Below, in pieces: positions 52,455 through 60,900 of a stretch of DNA of 64,000 bases; the first letter of the stretch is position 1, and the number at the start of each line of letters is the position of its first letter. Source of the stretch: Prorocentrum cordatum (taxonomy: Eukaryota > Sar > Dinophyceae > Prorocentrales > Prorocentraceae); the NCBI GenBank assembly GCA_963575745.1, contig CAUYUJ010020571.1, forward strand, positions 230,882 to 294,881, given 5' to 3'. The notes below the pieces were generated by a model that was given only the letters and a program-made list of their open reading frames with translations, did not search any database and was not told the DNA's origin. A program made the translations under genes and the position numbers.

Positions 52455-52607
52455 CCAGTGTAAGCAGGACCTCACCCTCAGTTTCATCCCCCCGTTCGCC
52501 GTCATTCTCCACGCCCTAATCGTCAATATCCGCTCCGCCTCGTCGCGATCGCCCATCCAACCATCGCCGCCCGCGCGAAACATCGACGGGCGAACGCGAG
52601 GGCGCTG

Positions 52608-52826
52608 ATGGGGGGGCATAGTGCAACCGACCACTTCGAATACCCCCGCCCATGTGCAGCATGAGCTCGGCGTCGGCGGCGGCGGAGGGGGCGCCGGTAG
52701 CAGCAGCGGCGACGGCGCGCCGACGGAGAAGGCGCGGCACAGGCAGGTGAAGGTTCGGGCGGGCCGCGCGATACAGGCCAAGCGGCTCCAGAAAGCCCTC
52801 AGCGAGCTCGGCTTGACGCTGGGATG
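52608..52826 (+). CDS. small basic protein, start broken by a G-run
   Basis: ATG 52608 is followed by G7 (52610-52616). With one G fewer the frame joins VQPTTSNTPAHVQHELGVGG, a Gly/Ser linker and a basic helix (EKARHRQVKVRAGRAIQAKR, LQKALSELGLTLG), ending at TGA 52824-52826. As read, the ATG frame stops early and the basic frame opens after TGA 52606 without ATG. About 72 aa. It sits 150 bp after the Trp-rich gene and could be part of it or a separate gene. Confidence 0.45.
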
Positions 52827-52955
52827 ACGCCCCGCCTGAGTTGCGTGACCATCGAAACTGTGAATCAATTCGGGGACCCGTTAGTTGCATGGCGCCCGCA
52901 GTCCCCCGTTTGAGTATCCAGCACGCCCACCATGATTGCACGATTGGAGAACTTC

Positions 52956-53067
52956 GGCGAGCATGCTCGCCCTGTCGCCGCCGCCGTCAGCATCCGCATC
53001 CCACGTCTCGTCGCCACTATCGCCGCGCGGAGCATCTCATGAGACCACGTCGGCGAGCGTGCTCGCC
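52956..53067. other. two GGCGAGC palindromes
   Basis: GGCGAGCATGCTCGCC, a perfect 16-bp palindrome (52956-52971), and GGCGAGC-GT-GCTCGCC (53052-53067). Each is followed by CCGCCG-rich sequence. The first is 130 nt after the stop at 52826. Confidence 0.75.
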
Positions 53068-53101
53068 ATGCCGCCGCCGATGTCAACATCCGCACCGCGC
53101 T

Positions 53102-53290
53102 TGTCGCATGTGACCACTGGCTAGATGCGACAGTTGTCGCATGTGACCACTGGCTAGATGCGGCAGTTGTCGCATGTGACCACTGGCTAGATGCGACAAC
53201 GCACATCATTGATTGCGTGTCGCATGTAGCCAGGGGTCGGATGCAACAGTTGTCGCATCTAGCCAGCGGCCACATGCGACAACTTGTGCA
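53102..53290. repeat. 33-bp tandem hairpin array
   Basis: Three units TGTCGCAT-gtgaccactggctag-ATGCGRCA at a 33-bp period (53102, 53135, 53168), then two degenerate ones. Each unit is a hairpin with 8-bp arms. Unit two has a G in one arm. Confidence 0.9.
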
Positions 53291-53984
53291 TGCAGCCATC
53301 TTGGGACACACCATTCGCAATCGTGATCGGATGGGCTGCGGTGTAAGCATTGGCATGCCCGATTCTACCCACGCGTGATGGTGGCTCGGGGGATGGCCCC
53401 ACCACGTGCCCCACTAATGCCTTGCGCTTGCACTGTATCCCCAGCGTCTTGAAATGCGTTGTCGGTAACCCCATTGCACCCCGACGCCCCGTGATGTATC
53501 ACACCCGCATCCTTGGTGGAGGTGGTCGGTATTCGGGCGTCGGCTGAATCCACCAGCCATCGGGCTGCATATCGCACGTGCGATCCTCTCGGCCCAGCGA
53601 CCATCGGGGCCCAACCAAGGCTTCGAGGGGACCCCATCGGGGCCCAGAGAGGGGCGTGCGACTGCGCCATAAGGGCGCACATAGGGCCCCGTCGATTGAT
53701 CTCTATGGTTCCCTCGATGGGTCTCTCTGGTGCGTGACACATTGATGGCCCTCTCTGGGACGTGTGGATGCCCCAATCGTTGGTTGCCATGGTCCGCTCT
53801 AATTGGTTGCGACACCACATCCCCTCCCCGACGGAATAAGGGCGGCGAGGGTGCATAATGGTATTAACGACGCGGCGTTCTGTTTAGTTCGGAACAATAG
53901 CGAGTGCATGCACACTGCGGGTGCGGATGGCGGAGGAGAAGGGGATGATGATGGGGGGGGGTGCACCCAATTGTTTCAATAGTG
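53291..53984. other. no supported gene
   Basis: Minus-strand frames of 134-163 codons overlap here but have no motif, relic or consistent composition. CATCGGGGCCCA repeats lie at about 53602-53645. Confidence 0.35.
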
Positions 53985-54512
53985 TCCCTACTCCTACTCT
54001 TACGCATACTCCTAATTGCGTGACGCACGCGGCGAGCTTGCTCGCCAAACTTATTCGAATGGCGAGCTTGCTCGCCAACAAAGCTTATTCAAATGGTTTA
54101 CGTCGCTCAGGCTTATTCAAATGGCGAGCTTGCTCGCCAAGCTTATTCACATGGTTTACGCCGCTCAGACTTATTCAAATGGCGAGCTTGCTCGCCAAGC
54201 TGATTCATATTAGCTGCTGGTGGCCCTCGGCGCCGTCTTTGCGGATCTCCAACGCCGCCTTCGCTTGCCCCAAACCAACAGACATGCGTTCGGTGGAGCT
54301 CCATATGGGGCCACGAAACGTGTGAGGGTTGCGCCGAATTGGGTGTGCGGGCCGCATGTGGGCGGTTGTACTGAGGCCTTTGGTGGAGCTCCCTATGGGA
54401 CCACGAATCGTGTGAGTAGTGTGCCGAATTGGGTGTGCGGGACGCATGCGGGCGGTGGCGATGGGGGATTCGATGGAGCTTCATATGGGGCCACGAAACG
54501 TGTGAGCGGTGA
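53985..54512 (-). repeat. fourth copy of the foldback arm
   Basis: (TACTCC)n remnants, four GGCGAGCTTGCTCGCC hairpins (54031, 54061, 54123, 54181), the CCAAACCAACAGACATGCG block and the GTGCCGAATTGGGTGTGCGG module, in right-arm orientation. No outer T-rich end or 50-nt hairpin is present. Confidence 0.85.
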
Positions 54513-54689
54513 TTGCGGTCGCTTCGACACTGTCCCTCACGACGTTTGTTTCAGCACCATATGCGGTTCCCTTGTGGCACTATTGCCCCCCCCCCACCTC
54601 CCCCTCCCACATTGCATTCGTGCGGGCCTCGTTGAGCTTCGTGGGGGCGCCTCGGGCACGTGGCCCCACCCGTCACCCACCCACCACCC

Positions 54690-54778
54690 GAGCAATGCCA
54701 ATCCGCATCGCGGAACTTCATTTCAGCCGCGGCCCCGAATACAGTGATTCACCTTTCGGGTCCCTCACCTTTATAAGC
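54690..54778 (+). repeat. dispersed repeat family B, copy 3
   Basis: ATCCGCATCGCGGAACTTCA, CGAATACAGTGATTCACC and CCCTCACCTTTATAAGCTA. Confidence 0.75.
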
Positions 54779-54929
54779 TAGCGTGGGCCAATCTTGGGCC
54801 CTCATGGTGCTTCGGGCCCGCTGTGCGGTCTATAATGGGGCATCGCTGCCTGGCGCCGTGGGGCGCTCGCGCTATGACGGGTGGTGCAGATGATGGCGCT
54901 GCGCTAGCATTGGTGTCCCATCTGAACTC

Positions 54930-56551
54930 ATGGGCGGGGCGTGCACCGCAGCTGTTTCAGCAACTACCCGATTTGTTTTGGCTGTTATCCCCGGCACCAC
55001 TGTCGTGTCGATGTGCTTGCCCTGCGGCGCAGGCACCATGCATGCTGCCTTCACGGTCGCCGCGGCGGATGCTCTCGTTGCTCAGGTGGCTGCCCGCATC
55101 GAGTACGTCAACGTCCAGAAGGCCTCGGGGGTGGACGTCACGGCCGGCCAGGCGTCCGCGCTCGCCGCGAGCATCGCGCAGACCAGGGGCATCAACCTGG
55201 CGGGGGCGACTCGCATCACGCAGGCGGTATCAGTGCCTGGCAATCCTTGGACGGCCCCGCAGAGGGTTGTCATCCTAGGCGCCCTGAACCAAGCCACGCA
55301 GGCGGTGGATACCTCGGGCGGTTCGCGCCCGAACCAGTACTGCATGACCCTGGAGATGTACTTCACCAAAGATCAGCAGGCCGCCCTCGAGGCCGCGAAT
55401 AGCGATTCGCAAATGGCGGCGCGCAAGATGGGATCGGTCATGTACAAGCTGGGCATGGTGTGCCCGTCGGAGCAGCTCCTCAAGCGCGCTGGGGCGATCG
55501 TCCAGCTCCAAATCCTGAAGGAGGGCAACCTCAGCCCAAAGGAGCAGCGCTCTATCGCCAAGACTATCCAGGAGACGGTGAAGGCCATGGACAATGAGGC
55601 GCGGTACCCTCTCGTGCACGTGAAGACGTACCCCAACGACCCTCACCAACTGCCACCGAGCAACAAGCAGTTCGCATGGGACGACGGTGCCCCCACACCA
55701 TGGCAGATTGATGGCTTGCAGCAGTTCGCCCATGTCTTCGCATACCGTAAGACCCACAAGGGTCTCAGGACTGACGACGAGACTGCGCCGGCTGTCCTTC
55801 AGCACCGCGGACAGGCCGCCACGGCGTTACAGCTTGGGGAGATCGTGCAGCAGGCGCTGGCGCCGATCGGTCAGCTCGTCCAGCAGGCCATGGGGAACAC
55901 GAGCCCAGGCCCGCGCTTGACCTACTTCGGATCCGCGGCCCAAAATGCGAAGCGCGACGATCGGGGCATCGTCGCGGCCGAAGACAGGGCCATGTCTGCC
56001 ACTGCGACTTCCCTCTTCGGCGCCCCTCCGCTGCAGGACTCCCCTCCGCCGCAGGGCACGGCTGCGGGCGGTGCCGAGTCAGAGCGCTGAAGCTGGGCTC
56101 GGACGGGGCTGGGGCCGCCGCACCTGTTGACCCAATCGCAGCGATGGGGCAGCGCATCCAGGAGGCTGCGACCGCGGGCAGGAAGAGGAAGGATGCAATG
56201 AAGCCTGCGAAGGCGAAGACGGGCATCACCAAGAAGGGCGGCAGACAGGCAGTGGCGGGCGTCGTCAAGGGCAGCGGCAAGGGAAAGGGGAAGGGCAGGG
56301 GCAAGGGCAAGAAGGACAAGGGCGTCGCGGCCATCAAGAAAACGACGATCACCGTTGCTGATTTCAGCGGCTACATCAAGTGCACGCCCAGCGAGGAGCG
56401 CAGCCACAACGTTTTCACTTCGAGGGCGTACAGCGCCGCGAAGTCAGCCTGCACCAGCGCGGGCTGGAGCCCGACTAAGTCCGCTCCTCTGCTGAAGACC
56501 GTCTACCAGAAGGCTGGTGCGTCCTGGGACAAGCGCTTCAATGGCGCGTGA
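54930..56551 (+). CDS. unknown protein with Lys-rich C-part, probably one frameshifted gene
   Basis: ATG 54930 (after a TGA at 54891) opens frame 3 to TGA 56088-56090, 386 codons. It contains AAADALVAQVAARIEYVNVQ, MTLEMYFTKDQQAALEAANS, MGSVMYKLGMVCPSEQLLKR and a Gln/Ala-rich end. Frame 2 then reads LGSDGAGAAAPVDPIAAMGQ, RKRKDAMKPAKAKTGITKKG, a (GKG)-rich basic patch, and a compact end (FSGYIKCTPSEERSHNVFTS, WSPTKSAPLLKTVYQKAGAS), ending at TGA 56549-56551. The switch is near 56080. The basic part alone could start at ATG 56144 (135 aa). The layout matches the 967-2178 gene, which supports one ~535-aa protein. The Lys/Gly patch suggests nucleic-acid binding. Function unknown. Confidence 0.6.
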
Positions 56552-56704
56552 GCGCATGACGCCGCGTGCGAGGGCACGGATGTCAAAGGCGATCGGGCTT
56601 TGCAGCGCCAATGCAGCTACTTCCTTTCCCAGCCCGACTTCGCCAACAAGCGAGGCGCGCTCGGTGCGGCTTTTTTGTTCTTCTTTGCGTAGCCCCGACT
56701 CGCA

Positions 56705-56720
56705 GGCGAGCGTGCTCGCC
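56705..56720. other. palindrome 3' of the gene
   Basis: GGCGAGC-GT-GCTCGCC, 7-bp arms, 154 nt after TGA 56551. Confidence 0.75.
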
Positions 56721-58290
56721 ATCGCTACCATCGGGAGCGATTTACCCCAGTGCGGAATTCATGAACGCGTCGCACGTAGCCCTGGTAACCTCTCTGGCGC
56801 GCGGGAATGGGGGCCCCGTGGTTCTTTGCGTGCACCCTGTCCCCTTAGGTTAAGCCGCAACCCCTTAGCCTACGCTGCCCTACTCCTACTCTGATGCACC
56901 ACACTCTGGTCAGCTTTACCCTGCGCTAGCTTGCGACGCCTGACTCTGCTTGATTCCGAGATGCTCTGCCCCATGATGTTCCGATGGTCCGGCCCCGCCC
57001 TCTCCTCCGATCTGCGTTGCTCTGCCCTGAGCGCGCGCTCCAAATGATGACGTGTTTCGACCGATGTGGAGCAACCTGGGCGGTGCAGTCGGCGCGGCGT
57101 AACCTCTGATGCGCAATCCGCGCATCGCATATAAGTGCTCCAGTTTACATGCTTTGTTAGGTTTAACTGCGGCTGGCGGGCGTGCTCAACGCGCAAGACA
57201 TCGCCTGTCTATATGCGTCTGACGGAGAGATCGCGCCAGACGCCCGCAGGGGTTTTCCGCGCCCAAGATGGGACAACTTAGAATGCACAGCAACGGCATG
57301 CACTTTCGAGCTGTCACACACACTCACCGTACCTGCACGGGCCCTGTGCGGTGCCACATTCGTTACATTTGTGTCGCTTTGTCTTCGGCCCCCTAAGTGC
57401 AAGCGCTGTTTGGGTAATGACCGCTCTACCCTACGAGCCTCAGGATGACCCGAGCGTCGGCAATATCCTGGCATCCCGTCGGGCACAGCTGGATGTAGGC
57501 ACCCTCGGCCATTGGGGAGCTTTATGTGCGATTGCTTCGGCGACCTGGTAAATGACAGCCGTGGCTGATCGGACGGGGTGAGACCAGTCAGATTCATATC
57601 CCGACCACCTTTGTGACTATGACAATCCCGCGCGCCAGATGTCAGGGTGGCGCGACAAACGTGTGACGCGTTACCAGCTGCCGCGCTGCTGTGTCTCAGA
57701 CGCAAGCTCGGCTTTGCATGACCCGCGGGTGTGATGAAACAACAACTCCTCTTTCCATCGCTCACGCGGTTTCCTCCATCCGTTCGCGCGCCCTCCTGCT
57801 CCCCACGCCATCCATTACATATATAATACAAGCCCAACACTGCCCCAAGAGCGCCCAAGAGCGCTCCAAGATCGCCCCAATATACGATTGTGGGGCGCCC
57901 GAGAATGCACGCTAATGGGGCCCCCCCTTCTTTGGCCGACCTCCTACATTACCCCAAGGGCGCCACTAAAGTCCCCTATAGCGCCACAAGAATGCCCCAG
58001 GACAGAGTCCGTCACCAAAGAATCCAAAGAGCCCTGCCTCACCCTCACTCGTTTATCACCGCACACTCCCTCTCACTACTCATTACCATTATCATCCCCC
58101 CTGCCGCCGCCGCCGACGACGACGCGACGACGACGGCGACGGCGGCGGCGGCGCGTCAGGATTTCGAGGCGGATCCAGCCGCGGCCGCGCCTGAGGAGCT
58201 GAGACTGGGGATGCATCGAGCGAAATGGCCACCCAGGGGGGGGTCTAAGATGAGGAGTCGTCGGGACTGTCCCGAGCGAAACGTTTGTTT
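56721..58290. other. no supported gene
   Basis: A 231-codon minus-strand frame (57163-57858) has uneven composition and no start support. A CCCAAGAGCGC repeat lies at 57843-57876 and (GACGACGGC)n at about 58107-58155. Confidence 0.35.
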
Positions 58291-58298
58291 TCACTTGT

Positions 58299-58316
58299 CC
58301 AGGCCTTTTGGCGCAG
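58299..58316 (+). other. DinoSL relic
   Basis: CCAGGCCTTTTGGCGCAG aligns to the 3' two thirds of DinoSL with two single-base deletions (GCC, TTTTGGC, CA, G). It lies 41 nt before ATG 58357. Confidence 0.55.
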
Positions 58317-58356
58317 ATGGCGGCGACACCGTTTGTGTCGCCTGAGGATAACAAAC

Positions 58357-59733
58357 ATGGCGCCCGCGCCAAGATGCATCCCCCCGCGGCCGCCCGCGAT
58401 GCGCCCCCCACCACGCGTGCTCAGCAGCACCAGTGACACCAGTGACACCAGGACGGGGACAGTGACGCCAGGACGGGGGCCAGATGCACTACGCGCAGCA
58501 ATGGCAGCGCAACCAGCAGCACCACGCGCAACAGCTGCAGCAGCACTTGCGGCCGCGGGGGTGGTGCGGCGGCCGCCTCGGCAGCCTTCGTGCCCGCCGC
58601 CACCAACGCTACTACGGGTACCAGCAGAACCTCACGAAGCAGTGGCAGCGCAACCATCGGCACTTTCGGCCGCGAGTGCGGTGCCGCGGCCGCCTCCGCG
58701 CCCGCGGCCATCGACAGCCCCAGCGTCGCCAGCGCGACGGGAACCAGCACCAGACGAAGCAGTACCAGCGCAACCAGCAGCACCAGGGGCCAAGGTGGTG
58801 CCAGCACCAGACGAAGCAGTACCAGCGCAGCCAGCAGCACCAGACAAAGCAGTACCAGCGCAACCAGCGCAACCAGGACCAATGACGCAGCGGTTTTTGA
58901 GCATGGAGTGGGCTGCACGGGAGGAAGACGAGCGGCGATTGGTGCCGCCACCAGGCGAAGCAGCCCCAGCGCAGCCAGCAGCAGCAGGAGCATTGAAACA
59001 GCGGTTTTTGAACATGGAGTGGGCTGCACGGGGCGAAGAGGGGCGGCGATTGGTGCCGCCGCCAGCGAAGCGCTCGCGGCGCGAGGAGCTCGGGGGCGAC
59101 GACGCCGACGACGGCAAGGATATCGCGGACGACAGCTCGGTGGAGAGGCTCGTCGGCAACAGCGCCGAGCTCGTCGACAACAGCGGTTACCGCGAGCTCG
59201 ACGGCGCGGAGCTCTACAGGCTCGCCGCTCTCAGCGACGAGCAGCGGAACCGCATACGTGCGGTCACGAGCGATTACGAGGCGCACATGGTCGAAACATT
59301 CATGGCGTGGGCCCGCACGAATTGCAGTTGGGAGCGGATGGCCATGCAGTTCGAGGGCTTGCAGCTGCACGAGTCGCTGCAGCAGGTGGATGAGTACAAC
59401 GAGGCGCGATACGCGTCGTGGTTCCAGGAGGCATTGGGTCGTTGTCGTTCTCGTCGTCGTCGTCGTCGCCGCCGCCGCCGTCATCGCCTGCGTCGTCGTC
59501 GCCGCCGTCGTTCCCGTAGGTCGAGTTCTACCGATCCCCCGACGGACCTGGGTGGCGCTGGAGGCCAGGCTCCGCGCAGGACTTGGCGCAGCGAGACGGT
59601 GAGGGGTCGTAGGTGGTTCCGCCAGCCTGCATTCGGCGTTCCGCCCCTCCCTGAATTGGGATGGGGCGCGCTTGCGCTCTGGAGCGTCAGTCCGCTTCCT
59701 CGGCCCAACACGGACTGGAGCGTCACTGATTAA
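58357..59733 (+). CDS. Pro/Ala/Gln-rich protein with internal duplication
   Basis: ATG 58357 (MAPAPRCIPPRPPAMRPPP) opens a 458-codon frame. Residues 1-190 are Pro/Ala-rich with EAVPAQPAAP repeats (DNA: AGCAGTACCAGCGCAACCAG). Two copies of QRFLSMEWAAREEDERRLVP (second with N and G changes) follow at ~195-265, then KRSRREELGGDDADDGKD and a helical domain (SGYRELDGAELYRLAALSDE, VETFMAWARTNCSWERMAMQ). After FQEALG (59440) the frame becomes poly-Arg. Adding one G at GGG 59439-59441 gives a more natural Ser/Pro linker with one TAG (59517-59519) before VEFYRSPDGPGW. So the true 3' end is probably near 59600. Function unknown. Confidence 0.5.
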   Translation: MAPAPRCIPPRPPAMRPPPRVLSSTSDTSDTRTGTVTPGRGPDALRAAMAAQPAAPRATAAAALAAAGVVRRPPRQPSCPPPPTLLRVPAEPHEAVAAQPSALSAASAVPRPPPRPRPSTAPASPARREPAPDEAVPAQPAAPGAKVVPAPDEAVPAQPAAPDKAVPAQPAQPGPMTQRFLSMEWAAREEDERRLVPPPGEAAPAQPAAAGALKQRFLNMEWAARGEEGRRLVPPPAKRSRREELGGDDADDGKDIADDSSVERLVGNSAELVDNSGYRELDGAELYRLAALSDEQRNRIRAVTSDYEAHMVETFMAWARTNCSWERMAMQFEGLQLHESLQQVDEYNEARYASWFQEALGRCRSRRRRRRRRRRHRLRRRRRRRSRRSSSTDPPTDLGGAGGQAPRRTWRSETVRGRRWFRQPAFGVPPLPELGWGALALWSVSPLPRPNTDWSVTD

Positions 59734-59734
59734 A

Positions 59735-59835
59735 AATGCACGGGCCGATGGCGGCACGGTTTCAAAATGGAGTTCCCGCCTCGGCGCCGCGGACATTAGT
59801 TTTAAAAGCCGGCGCCAATTACGCGGATCGATGGC
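59735..59835 (-). repeat. dispersed repeat family C copy
   Basis: Reverse strand: AACTCCATTTTGAAACCGTG, AATGTCCGCGGCGCCGAGGC and GGCGCCGGCTTTTAAAAC. Confidence 0.6.
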
Positions 59836-59859
59836 GAACCCTTTTCAAAGTTGTGATAT

Positions 59860-60212
59860 CAAAACGGGTAGGCCCCCCCTGGGGGGCTTATTGTGGGCCT
59901 CTTGCGGCAATCTTGATGGGGCCATATTGGAGCCATCTTGGCGCCTCTTGGGGCCCCCATGGGCGCCTCTTGGGGCCATATTGGAGGGGATCGATCAAAG
60001 ACGAGTGGCCCCTCAATTAGCGCCGCCCCTCGGGAGTTTGTAAAATCGCTTCCTGGGCCCCTCTTTGGGCGCTCTCGGAACGCTCTTGGGCTCCCTTGGG
60101 GCCGTCATGTGGCTCTCTTGGGCCAATATTGAAGCCCTCTTGGGTCCTCTCGGAACCATATTGCTGCCTCGGATGGCCATCGGAAGCGAAAAGGCGAGAA
60201 GGCAAACATCAT
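59860..60212. repeat. CTCTTGGGGCC degenerate repeats
   Basis: GCCATATTGGAGCCATCTTGG/GCGCCTCTTGGGGCC motifs end in GCCATCGGAAGCGAAAAGG then CGAGAAGGCAAACAT (60176-60209). That end is nearly identical to 63045-63077 and related to the T-rich block of the 27-28.7 kb satellite. Confidence 0.65.
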
Positions 60213-60219
60213 TTTGGCC

Positions 60220-60459
60220 CAGATGTCGATGTCAATCTTATGTTGTTCCCATCCCTTGCTCTAATGCGTTCCATGCCAATGTCAACCTCATGTTGTTCCC
60301 ATCCCTTGCCCGTCCCAAACATGAGCTCCCTCGGGGGGCTGACATCTGGGGAACTTATGTTTGGGACGGGCAAGGGGTGGGAACAACATAAGATTGACAT
60401 TGACATGGAACGCATGAGAGCAAGGGTTGGGAACAACATAAGGTTGATATTGACATCTG
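60220..60459. repeat. 106-bp inverted repeat with 28-bp spacer
   Basis: Arms 60220-60325 and 60354-60459 are nearly exact reverse complements, from CAGATGTCRATRTCAAYCTT to CGTCCCAAACATRAG. Each arm itself holds two CTYATGTTGTTCCCA units. This would form a long hairpin. Confidence 0.9.
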
Positions 60460-60900
60460 GGGAATTTATGTTTGGGCCCCTCCCAGGGCCGCCCAGACGA
60501 CCGAAGGCCTCGCAGACCCGACGGCGCGGCCCTCCCCCAAAGAGCTCTCAGCAAGGCGCGGCATGTTGGTAGAGGATGGCATGGTGAGGCAGAGGGGGGC
60601 AATGGAATGGAATTGAAGGGCCCGAAGGGAAAGTGCATAGCACCAAAACTAAACAAGTTGGCACAAGCACGCGATACCACAAGTTGGCCCGAAACTCGGT
60701 GTAGGGGTATACCAAGCAAGGTAGAGTAGAGTAAAGTAGAATAGGGCAGGGCACGCCAGAGCAAAGCCGAGAAAGGGGAGAAATATATGGCAGGGCCGAT
60801 GGGTCAACGTAAATCAAGAGTGCTTGCAATAGGAAGTGGGGAGCACGGGAGGGACGTGTCGCACTTTCTGGTGGCAGTCCTGTTGGGCCAGCCAAAACGG
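60460..60900. other. no gene; relic of the 50-nt hairpin
   Basis: 60648-60695 (AACAAGTTGGCACAAG, GCGATACCACAAGTTGGCCC) resembles half of the foldback-arm hairpin at 46227-46293. Nothing else is supported. Confidence 0.45.

Noticed and set aside
51783-52868. 361-aa minus-strand ORF opposite the Trp-rich gene
   Set aside because: The plus strand has the leader relic and in-frame repeats; the antisense frame is Arg/Ala/Val-rich shadow.
57163-57858. 231-aa minus-strand ORF
   Set aside because: Irregular composition, no start support, no repeat of the gene signature (leader relic, palindrome).
60208-60222. CATTTTGGCCCAG before ATG 60223 as a DinoSL relic
   Set aside because: Good 13-base match, but the following frame stops after 13 codons and the site is the edge of the 106-bp inverted repeat.
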